A DNA stretch of 64,000 nucleotides, taken from contig NC_033560.1 in the NCBI RefSeq assembly GCF_001680005.1, positions 747,501-811,500 on the forward strand, given 5' to 3'. The position numbers and the translations under genes were made by a program. How positions within the stretch are numbered: the stretch's first letter is position 1; every line of letters begins with the position of its first letter. This DNA comes from Plasmodium coatneyi. Taxonomy: Eukaryota; Apicomplexa; Aconoidasida; Haemosporida; Plasmodiidae. Shown here in pieces: positions 54,590 to 64,000 of the stretch. The notes below the pieces were generated by a model that had not been told where the DNA came from, did no database searches, and saw only the letters and a program-made list of their open reading frames with translations.

Positions 54590-56918
54590 TAAATACTTTT
54601 TTTTTCTTTTTTTTCGTTTTGTTTTGTGTATTAAATTGTTTACAAGTTCATGTGTAATTAATATGAGCCGCGAGAAAAAAAATTTTCCGCACTTTATTTT
54701 GACTTGTTGGGATAATTTTTGCATTGCACATGCAAAATATGTTCATTAATTTTTTTTGTTACAGATTTTTATGTTTGTAATTTTTTTTTGTTTTAATAAT
54801 TTGTTTTTTCCTTTAAGTTCAAATTATGGACATTTGAAAAGTGTGTTTCAAATTGTGCGCGAGCGTTCGCGGAGGTTCGCAAAAAAAAAAATTGTCAAAG
54901 AAAAAAATTGCCCTAATATAAATTTGTCACAGAGAAAAATTTTTGCCAAAAAAAAAAAGGTTGTCCAAAAAAAAAAAATGCCCTAATATAAAATTTGTCA
55001 CACAGAAAAAATTGCAAAAAAAAAAAATGTCAACAAGAAATTGTCCAAAAAAAAAAAAAAAAGAATGCCCTAATAAATTTGTTACAGAAAATTGTCAAAA
55101 AGAAAGGAGGAGCTACTTTTTTTTTCGTCTATTTGATAAAATGAATACGTGTAGCACTGCGCAAACTATGTGTTATCCCCCTTAAAATTTTATATTTGGA
55201 CTTTGCAACTACAATTTCAACCATATTATGTGCGCAACTTGCGGACGATCTTATTTTTTATGGGGAACTTTTAGTAAGCGTAATTTCGTGTTAGTTGCAG
55301 TGAGTACACAAATGAGCGCACCTTCCTTGGGTGACAGGAAAAGACATCTTCCAACTGTTGCCCAGTTGCCTGGAACGCGCTCTGAACGTAACTGCTTAGC
55401 AATCTCCTTATGCACCTGAACATATGGGTGTCCACGAATTTTAGCATAACTGTTTAAGTGTAATGCGTACTATGGGTTTAACTTCGCCTTAATATGCTAA
55501 AGAAGTGGGCAAATGCGCATACAGAACTGTTTGTACAGTTTGTACCCACTCCTGTTCCTAATGTGCATCGGTGAACATAGTACCTGAGGAAGTGGAAATA
55601 TGCACATAAGAACACACACATATATGCACATATATATAAACTGATATATAAATATATGTGTAGGCATACGCGTAAAAGGGGGGAGGAGAAGTACTCTGTA
55701 ACCTTATATTAAATGAATATCTAAAGGGGGAAGCAGTACCTTAAAGGAAAACCTTAAAGCAGAACGTCAAACCCATTTTGTCAATTATAGTATTCATGAT
55801 ATATAAGGGACGAACATGCCTATTCTCCTTCATGGGTTAATATAATTTTAGGTCTGTCTTAAGATTCGTGAAAATACTTTTCCAATCCTACCTATGAAGG
55901 TGTTCTTCTGCCTTTTCTCTCAAAAAAAAAAATTGCTGCCAATTTGCATTATGATGATGATGATGGTGGTTGGAAGCCATGCCCCCCATTTTATTCTCTA
56001 ACAAATAATTGAACAGGGTTATACATTTTTTAACCATTCTTCGTTATGTTGACTATTATGATATAGGAAAGAGGAAAGGAAAGGAAAGGAAAGGAAAGGA
56101 AGGGAAGGGAAGGGAAGGGAAAGGAATGGTCTATGTCTCTCCTCAAGCATTTAACTAAAAATCACAAATGTTAAGAGTAGTATGATGAAGTATATGTTTA
56201 AAAAAAAAAAAGGAAAAAGTTCTATCCTATAGCCTATCCTATAGTTGTCATCTAGTATATCCATGAGAACAAATAAATTAGGCAAATTTTAGGAGTGCAC
56301 AATATATTATACATATTTTTAAGTTATGTACTTTTCAATATTGTGGTCAACATACAACCGTTGCGTTAGGGTTGCAATTATAAAGGAAGGGGTAGCGGTG
56401 CGCACAATATAAATGGAATGGGCGTGACATATATATAATTGAAAGAAGGGATGGGGATAGGGACGGTGTTGGCTCATTATTCTTGTTCTCTTGCTCATTA
56501 CTTCTTTTTTTTTTTTTTTCTGTAGTGAGGAAAAAAAAAGAAGTACTAACAGCACTTTAACTTAATTTTTTAAACAACATAATATAATTCTGTTATTAAA
56601 ATAAAATTTTTTCTTTTCTATTATTTTGAATTACTGTATTTTTTATATTTATTATTGTGCATTCTAGTAAGTTATAAATGAAAAAATATATGTACACTTT
56701 TACACATCACCTAAAATAAGAACAACAGCGTTGAATCACATATGTGCGCCTCCCTCCTCCATCCCCTCAAAGAAGCCACTTAATGAACATTTAGAAATAA
56801 AAAAAAAAAAGGAAAAGAAATAATCATACAACCTATTTATGCATATAGAAGGAAAATACTATCGCCCTCCCCCCCCACTTTTAAAACATTTTTTCACTCT
56901 TAAAAGAAGAAAAACAAA
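54590..56918. other. Intergenic: SICAvar 3' region to first exported-protein gene
   Basis: 2.3 kb without a supportable gene. At 54880-55100 three degenerate A-rich units share GCCCTAATATAAATTTGTCAC-type cores. At 56070-56125 there is a (GGAAA)n to (GGGAA)n microsatellite. The remainder is AT-rich. The last part before 56919 is the probable promoter of the next gene. Confidence 0.5.
54880..55100. repeat. A-rich degenerate repeat, three units
   Basis: Three copies of a block with core TGCCCTAATA...AATTTGT(C/T)ACA, separated by poly(A) and ATTGTC pieces, each roughly 60-80 bases. It lies about 300 bases after the SICAvar tail. Confidence 0.75.
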
Positions 56919-58000
56919 ATGGCACCATTCCCTGCGAAGCTCCCAATATTAATACTAGTCCTATTTTATTCATGTCAATTTGCCAGCTGGGTATGACCAT
57001 AATAGGAACTACTACATTGTTGCAGTTTACGCACACATTCATTATGATTAAGGAAAATATCTTTTTTCCTTTTTTTTGCTGAGGGAGGGGGAAGTACAGG
57101 CTGCATGGGGGGTTGTAAGGGGAAAGGGTTGAAGGAAGGGGGAACGTTCCTTCCTTTTTTTCCTTCCTTCCCTTTCTTCCCCCTCCTTCAACCCTTTCCC
57201 CTTACAACCCCCCATACAGCCCGTCTCCTACACCCTCCTTCCCTAATGATAACACTTATATATATGTGTGCTATGTGTAAATGGTGAATGTACCCCCCTC
57301 CTTCTTACCCTTTCCCTTACTTTTTTTTTAATGGTCATACTTATATGTTACGTACATTGTGCACATACTCCGTTTTTCCCTTTCCCTTTTTCCTTTTTTT
57401 TAGGTGAGTGCGCTAGGTAAAACAAAGAAAAGAGGAAGTAATAATAATGGTAGGGGAGCCGGTCAACATGATCACTCTTCCGATGGTAGTATGAGCACAT
57501 TATTAACACGTCCAACGCACATACCTACGTCAGAGCAAGATGACTTCCTTTCTAGTGTAAGTGGGAATTCCCTTGGGGATGCCCCATTAGAGGAGGAAGA
57601 ACCCGGAACCTTACAATGTAGAATTTCATCAGGAGGGGCACGATGTGTAAGGAATGGGACAAAGGATAGGGGAGCAGGGAACAAGGACAAAGCACTCCTT
57701 CAAAAATTAAAATGTTGTAGGATTAAAAATAAAGTACTCTTAGGTATTTTAGTGTCCGTATTACTCTCCTACCATTTAGTTGTGTCCATTGCTCCTGGCG
57801 CTGCCAAAAAAATAACTCAGATTTCTAGTTGGGCTCAAGCGAATGAGTTAGCATTCAACCTTATAGTTAACTTAATCGTGGGAGTCGTTTATGTGTTAGT
57901 GTTATTAATATTTTACTATTCAAAAGGTGCAAGAGAATGTATTAAGGAGGAGCTAAACTTATGGAACCCCTTCCGGAATAAACTGCAAGAACAAACATAG
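56919..58000 (+). CDS. Two-exon putative exported membrane protein (family member 1)
   Basis: Exon 1 (56919-56990) encodes a 24-residue signal-like sequence, MAPFPAKLPILILVLFYSCQ. Exon 2 (57404-58000) continues in phase 0, giving 222 residues. After a hydrophilic Ser/Gly/Asn-rich segment and a short Cys-containing part come two hydrophobic segments (KVLLGILVSVLLSYHLVVSI and LIVNLIVGVVYVLVLLIFYY), then YSKGARECIKEE. The layout, a short hydrophobic exon 1, an intron and a second exon with two membrane segments, is typical of subtelomeric Plasmodium exported protein families. I do not recognise the exact family and see no canonical RxLxE/Q/D export motif. It is related in architecture and end motif (YSKG) to the gene at 60493. 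Function unknown. Confidence 0.75.
57099..57221. repeat. Hairpin-forming inverted repeat inside intron
   Basis: Arms 57099-57136 and 57184-57221 are complementary over about 38 bases with one mismatch; the loop is about 47 bases and itself purine- then pyrimidine-rich. It is located in the intron of the gene at 56919. Confidence 0.88.
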
Positions 58001-60492
58001 CACAAAATTTTCGAAGAGTAGGGAAAATGTACATTCGTCCCACTGCTATGGACAGTTCTGTTATTACACCACAATTTTAATGCATTTGTTACATGAATTC
58101 TTTCTCTTTGTGTTTATGACTTCCTATATAACTTATGAATATGGTAATGTTTGTTAAAACTATTGCATCGCATTTTTTTTTTTTTTTTTTTGTAGCAACA
58201 CTTTTTTTAAATTTGTAATGACCACCACTTTTTTCGCCTTTTGATATGTGAGAATTGTCTATTGTACATATATTTCTGCCCACTTCCTCCTGCTCCTAAA
58301 TTCTATTAGCCAGAGGCAGCGCATTCCGCCCCCGTCACCCCTATATATAGAAATATAACGATTATATAGGAGCTGAGCGTGGTCCTATGGAAGGTAGCGC
58401 AACCATGATCATGTGCGCAAAATTCCGTCCAGGGGGCATTTTCTCGCTGGTTGGTAGCAAAATGTGAATAAATAAAATATGCATATACCATCGGGTATGT
58501 ATGGGCAAAATTTATTAGGGTAAATATATTAGGGGAAATTGGACGAATGAATAATTAGGGGCACGCACAGATTAACATAAAAAAGTGGAATAAGTTCGTT
58601 CTATGCATATGGAGGAAAATTATCCATTATCCTTAATTCTGCTTCTTCTCCCTATTAAAAACTTCTTCCATTGGGCGAATCCTCCCCAATTGAGTCCTCC
58701 CCCCAATGAACCATGCCCAATGGAAATCTCCCAGAATAGGGATCTTCACCCACTTAGACATACTTCCTTCCCTAGACCCTCCTTCCTTAGACCCTTCCTA
58801 CAACTCCTAACAATTTTCCTTCCACCTACCACCACCCTAAGAACCATCCTTCCATCGCCCCCTAACAATCTTCTTTCCCCTCTTCCATTCAGATCCTTAA
58901 CCTTAAAACACGAACCCTCCCCTTAACCTATGCTATTACCTTAACCCCCCCTCCTTCAACCACCTCCTTCTTTCCCACCTTAAATCCCTCCTTCCTTAAA
59001 TCTTTCCTTCGATACACGCTTCCTTTCCTCCTCTTTAGACATTTTCCTTCGTCTTCCTTACATAGACCCTCATTCCTTTACTCCTTAGATCCTCCTATCC
59101 TTCCTTCGTTCCTTCATTCGTTCCTACCTACCCTTCTTCCTTCTTTCATTCTTCACTTCATTCCTTCCTCCTACTTAGACACTCCTTCCTTATATCATCC
59201 CTTCCTTTCCCTCCCTCCTTAGACCACTACCCTTCCTTTTCGCCTTAGACTTTCCTTCCTTTCCTCCTTAATTCTCCTTCCTAAAAAAGGCTCCATTCCC
59301 TCTTGTCCATCCACGTCCGTCTTACCCCTAATACCCAAAACCCTAAACCTTGAACCCTAAGAAACCTAAAGAAAACACCTTAAAATACCCTAAACCCTAA
59401 ATCCTAAACTCTGAACCGAAAACCTGAAAGTTAAACCCTAAATCCTAAACCCTAAACACTAAAACCAAAACCCTGAACCCTAAAACATTAATCCCTAAAA
59501 CCTAAACCCTATACCCTAAACCCTGATACCCTGAACCCTAAACCCTGAACTTTAAACCGTGAACCCTAAACCTTAAATCGTGAACCCTAAACTTTAAATC
59601 CTGAACCCCAAAACCCTAAACACTGAACCCTAAAATTTTAACCCTAAACATAGACACTGAACACTCAAACCTAAAACTTAAACCCTAAACCATAAACCGC
59701 TAACCCTGCACCCTAAATCTTAAACCCTAAATCATAAACCCTAAATACTGAAACAAAAAATCTGAAAATTAAAAAATGAAACCTAAAACCTGCACGTTAA
59801 ACATAAACGCTGAACCCGCGAACCATAAACCCTGAACCCTGAAGTCCCGAACCCTATGCCCTAAATCATAACACACTAAACCTTGAACCCTAAACCCGGA
59901 ACCCATCTTAGCCTGAAGCCGGAACCCATCTTACCCTTAACCCGGGATCCACCTTAACCTTAACCTAGATCCCACCTTAGCCTTAACCAGGAAGGTACCT
60001 CTAAGATGATTCTAGCACTTCTATATACTATAAATCTAATTTATTCTTCGATTGCCCTTTATTCACCGTTGTACCCAAATTAGAACAGCAAATCCTGAGT
60101 GTAAGCATATGTAAGATCAACTTTCAAATTATATGAACTATATTTATTATACCCTTAGGATGTGCGACATATTTAATGTGTGCTGAATATTCTTGCTAAA
60201 TAAATTGACTAGTGTAATTAATTCTGGAATAAATAAAATGCACTAAAATTAGCTTCTTCCTTTTTTGTGTATTATTGCATTCTTGCATACATACTATTGG
60301 GTATTCTAATATTTTCTAATTTAAAATATTCGAATACACCTGTAATAGTATAGTAAGCCATATAGTTAAATGATTTAACGATCGTTCTTCACTAATTAAG
60401 AATATAATCATACAATTGATGTGTATGCAAAGCAGAAAAGGGAATACATTTTTTAGTTTGAGCTTCGAAATTTTACGAAAAAAAAAAACAAA
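58001..60492. other. Intergenic region with pyrimidine-rich and telomere-like tracts
   Basis: 2.5 kb between the two exported-protein genes and without a gene. 58001-58740 is AT-rich. 58750-59300 is C/T-rich with CCTTCCTTAGACC-type repeats. 59330-59960 is telomere-like. 60000-60492 is AT-rich and probably the upstream region of the next gene. Confidence 0.6.
59330..59960. repeat. Interstitial telomere-like repeat tract
   Basis: Dozens of degenerate heptamers CCCTAAA, CCCTGAA and variants (CCTTAAA, CCATAAA) run for about 630 bases on the plus strand. This is the C-strand of the Plasmodium telomere repeat GGGTT(T/C)A. It is not terminal, since at least 4 kb of gene-bearing sequence follow. P. 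knowlesi is known for such internal telomeric repeats near SICAvar and kir genes. Confidence 0.92.
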
Positions 60493-61284
60493 ATGAAAAT
60501 ATTCTTAGAATTCCTCATTTTTATTCTTGCTCCGTGTTTGCGACCATGTCTTCATTATGTACGACAATAGTTATTACACTTTAGGAGTGTTCACAAATTT
60601 GCTATGACTAATTATTATTTTTGATTAATAACTAAGGAATCTGTTATATTCTTTCCTCTCTTTTTTTTTTTAAGTTTCCTTCTAATACTTGTATATTGCA
60701 CAAGTTTTGATTATACGCTTTTTTTCTTTTCACCTTCCCTTCCTCCATTTTAGGTAATTCCATTGGACATAATATACGATAATGGAACTAACCAATATGA
60801 CACCTTAGGTGTTGTACGGATTAGTAGATCGTTAATGGGTGAAACTGATAAAGGAGAACAGGCACAGAATAAATTACTTGCTAGTCCTAAAGGAGGCCCC
60901 TCTGGAAATACTGCGTCGGATGGGAAGTCTGGAGCGCCAGATTCCAATGTTGAAGTGAAGGAAGCACGACATAAAAAGAAGGAGAAAGATGGGACAGTAG
61001 GAAATGAACTGAAAATATTCTTTAATGATATGAAATGTATTGTAAGGGAAAATAAGATCCTGTTATACCTCACACTGCTTTTCTCAATTCCCTATCCATT
61101 AATTCTGTTCTATACGAGTGGGATTACACTTTTAGTAGCGACGGCTTCCTCTGCAGGACCATGGTTGGCTGCTATAATGACCCTTATAGTTTCTGTATTC
61201 ACAGGATTTGTTTATTTCTGCGCGTTATTGAGACTTTACTGTTCAAAAGGGAAGGAAAAAAAAAAAAAAGAAGTGACTCCATGA
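60493..61284 (+). CDS. Two-exon putative exported membrane protein (family member 2)
   Basis: Exon 1 (60493-60558) encodes MKIFLEFLIFILAPCLRPCL, a hydrophobic signal-like start. Exon 2 (60754-61284) joins in phase 0 for 198 residues. A hydrophilic region (RISRSLMGETDKGEQ, then Lys-rich RHKKKEKDG) precedes two hydrophobic segments (KILLYLTLLFSIPYPLILFY and PWLAAIMTLIVSVFTGFVYF). The end is LLRLYCSKGKEKKKKE. Membrane spacing, phase and the Y-SKG motif after the second segment parallel the gene at 56919, so the two are probably diverged members of one family. No exact RxLxE/Q/D motif is present. Family name and function not recognised. Confidence 0.74.
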
Positions 61285-62071
61285 AAAAGTACTAAAGAGC
61301 ACAGAGAACTACCAAGGAGGGGAAACCATAAATAAGGAATAACTGAGGAAAATCAGAGAAGAAGCACGGAAGAAGCAGGGAAAATAAAATAAAAAAATTA
61401 TTCCCCTTGGAAATGTATATATATATTACATTATGACCCCATATATATATATTCATAGGATCGACCATTTATTTATGATGGTTCTGCCCTATAGGATAAA
61501 GGGTGTATGTATTGTATATGTGTATGTATATATTTGTGTACGTGTGTGTGTTTGTTCATTTGTTTGTTTTGTATGTTTTTATGTGTGTATGTTTTCGTAC
61601 ACAATGCTTGTGTATATATGGTTGTTGTTGTTTGTGTGTATGTGTTATTCCATTTTGAAGTATTATTTTAAAGTTGTACTTTTAAAGTATTATTTTAAAT
61701 TACAACACTATTCATTCGCTCCCTTTGTATGTTGTCATTTGTGTATATGTTTGTGCATTTTGTATATATGTATACTCGAAACCTAAACCTTCATAATTGA
61801 GCATACACACACACATATGGAATAGTGGGGCGCGCACATCATACTAGTAGAAGGAAGGAAAGGAAGGGGTCTAAGGAAGGAAGGAAGGTCAAAGAAGGAG
61901 GATCTAAGGACGGAAGGGTCTAAGGAAGGAAGTTCTAACGAGGAGGGAAGGAAGGATGAGTCTAAGTAGGAGGTAGCAAGGGTGGACTAAGGAAGGAGGG
62001 AGGGAAAAAGGAAGAAAGGGAAGGGGAAGGACATTACATATATTACTTATAATTAAAGGAAGGTTGGCACA
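61285..62071. other. Convergent intergenic region with polypurine repeats
   Basis: 0.8 kb. GT-rich and AT-rich sequence (TGTATGTATATATTTGTG-type, 61500-61780) produces a long but meaningless open frame. At 61850-62000 GGTCTAAGGAAGGA-type repeats appear, as in the kir gene 1 intron. No gene seen. Confidence 0.6.
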
Positions 62072-63597
62072 TTACATGACATGGTAACCAACATTCCTGC
62101 GATCTGGTCTTCTATTATTATTTGTATTTGTTCTTGTTCTTTTTCTGGGTGATCGTTCATTATATATGGTAGAATGGTCTGTTTCTTCTATTGACGAGTC
62201 TGTTATTGTGGAAGGTGCTGCTGTTAAGGTGTCGTTCTCTGTTAGCATGTCGTCGTCAAAGTCACGTTTAACAAAACTTCTTTTTTCTCTTCTTCCTCTA
62301 AGTTGCTTGCGGAACAAATTAGGTAGGAAATTATACTAAAATAAAAAACGGAAAGGGTTAAATACATATATACACATATAGAAATACAATACATATGTAT
62401 GTACGTATATATCTCTACATATATATGTCCATATATATATATATATATATGTGTATATATGTATGTATACATACTTTTTTTAATAGAGAAAACGAACATA
62501 CAGAAAGAAGAAAAAATATATATATATAGTAATGAATATGTTATTATTATTTATATACTTTTAAGTGTGTAATGTGGTAATTACAATTGTAATTGTAATG
62601 GTTGTACTTACTTTATATAAAAAGAAAAGAGCTGCTGGTAATCCTACTGCAGCTAATGCACCACCAGACACGGCACCAGGGACGATGCTGCTAGCAGCTG
62701 CCGCAGAAGGTTCCACCTGAACTTTTGCCTCCTTTTCCATAGCAACTATACTAGGATCTAGAGTACAAGTCAACTGTGTTACTTCCTCTCCTTGGTTCTT
62801 CGTCCATTTCTGGTTAAATTCGGAACAATAATCTTGATTAGCAGTAGTAATGTTGTTCTCACTGCACTCTGCACGTACAGCCTGCCATGCTTCGGAAGTT
62901 TCTGTGAGATAGTTGTTATAATTCGTATCGCACCTTTTACTATATTGCTCTAACCTCTCTTTTATATTTTTGTAATTATAATAATATTCATATGCCAGTT
63001 TTCTTCGGTTGAACTCTTCCTTCGTAATATTCTGATATATAATTTCACAATTGTTCTTCTTTTCAACGTAACTTCCTAATTTTTCATAAATGAAGTTTAT
63101 AAGATCCGGAAATGGTTCAACATTTAACCTGTTCCACAGTATATCCATTATACCATAGTACAGGAAATGACAAAGTTCACTGTTGTCCTGATCTGTTTTC
63201 CAATTTTTAGTTATATAGCACCAAGCATTCCCAATTTCCTTAACATAACTTTTAACACTTGGATATTTATTTGACACTTGCAATCCTGTATCCTCATTAT
63301 CATGTGTAAAAGTATTACATTGATCTCCGTCCTTCCCGAATTTACTGTAGTACATTAGGTTCGATCGTAAACCCTTTAATTGCGGATCCTATAAATGTAG
63401 TATTGGTAAAAAAAGTGTTAAAATGTTAAAACGTGTACACACATCCTATGGTACATATAATGTACATCTGTACGTACATATATACATATGTATATGTTCA
63501 TATATATATAACATATATGTATATATGTACTTATATACTTATATGTGTATATATATGTTAAAGGAGCACATCTAACCCCTAATACTCCTTCTGCCAT
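62072..63597 (-). CDS. kir: kir/PIR-family variant protein (kir gene 3)
   Basis: Minus strand, three exons: 63597-63586 (MAEG), 63388-62612 and 62335-62072, all phase 0, giving 350 residues. Exon 2 begins DPQLKGLRSNLMYYSKF and shows PIR features: ELCHFLYYGIMDILW, the YEYYYNYKNIKERL segment, several cysteines, and a membrane segment (SGGALAAVGLPAALFFLYK) at the donor. Exon 3 is a charged tail ending RRNVGYHVM and is exactly the same length as in kir gene 1 (264 bases). The ectodomain is quite different from the other two kir genes here, and the membrane region is Ala/Gly-rich with no SATTT motif, so it belongs to a different subgroup. The 12-base exon 1 is inferred. Confidence 0.85.
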
Positions 63598-64000
63598 GGT
63601 TGTTGTTGTTTATGTGTGTTAGTTCATATAATCTATTTCTTAAAGGAAGTATTTTCACAAATGGAATGTGTTCACAAAATGGAGTGTGTTGTTCATATAT
63701 AAATACAGAGTATGAATGCACGTCTATATGTGACACAATTTTTTTTTGTGCTTGCTTGTTTGCTCCCTTCCTCTATGAATGTGAATACGAAACATTTTAA
63801 CTACTTCTTTCCGCTTAATAAGTATATATTATTCAATCCTTTTTTTTACATAATAGTAACATATCCTATGTACACATTTTTAACAGAATCGTACCGTGCC
63901 GTATATAATTTAAAGCATAAAAAATGTAGGAAAAAAAGTGTGCTCTGTAAATAAGAAAATAAGGAAAGGAGGAATAAGAAAGAATAAGGAATAACGGAAT
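63598..64000. promoter_or_regulatory. Upstream region of kir gene 3, to window end
   Basis: AT-rich sequence without a recognised gene. It must hold the upstream region of the minus-strand kir gene. The last 50 bases are purine-rich and continue outside the window. Confidence 0.4.

Noticed and set aside
61433..61786. 117-codon hydrophobic frame
   Set aside because: Encoded by TGTATG/TATATG low-complexity DNA; Cys/Val/Tyr-rich translation without a domain.

Overview
This is nuclear DNA from a malaria parasite of the macaque/vivax clade, most likely Plasmodium knowlesi or the closely related P. coatneyi. The diagnostic genes are two SICAvar-type variant antigen genes (one truncated by the window edge) and three kir/PIR-type genes. 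Introns are short, phase-conserved and GT-AG. Long poly(A)/poly(T) runs and CCCTAAA/CCCTGAA interstitial telomere-like repeats are frequent. No tRNA, rRNA, CRISPR or prokaryotic-type element was recognised.

The window has three parts. (1) 1-7,589 is an antigen cluster: the 3' end of a SICAvar gene (+), a kir gene (-) and a second kir gene (+) arranged head-to-head. (2) 9,332-48,056 is a conserved core block of 14 genes: an unknown membrane protein, MnmE-type tRNA GTPase, UBA3, adenylate-kinase-like protein, DMC1, TRAPPC2L, ClpB1, HSP20, an EF-hand protein, a HAP2/GCS1-family gamete fusogen, VPS2, PPCDC, GRWD1/Rrb1, apicoplast dihydrolipoamide dehydrogenase and a VPS9 Rab-GEF (15 if the unknown protein is counted). 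From memory this order matches a stretch of P. falciparum chromosome 8. (3) 48,200-64,000 is a second antigen cluster: a complete SICAvar gene with five exons, two small two-exon putative exported proteins with two C-terminal membrane segments each, a long interstitial telomere-like tract and a third kir/PIR gene (-).

The core genes are ordinary housekeeping and stage-specific genes. Three (MnmE, ClpB1, aLipDH) carry signal-peptide-like N-termini consistent with apicoplast import. DMC1 and the HAP2-family gene act in the sexual stages. Many gene starts are paired divergently around shared 0.8-1.8 kb upstream regions.

The most notable non-gene structure is an inverted repeat of about 245 bp. 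Its right arm lies inside the last intron of the complete SICAvar gene. Its left arm lies immediately downstream of the VPS9 gene, exactly at the junction of core and antigen DNA, which looks like a rearrangement scar. The same SICAvar gene has a one-base frame break in its repeat-containing cytoplasmic tail. I found no wholly new biological system. Gene models were built by eye from reading frames, splice signals and family resemblance.
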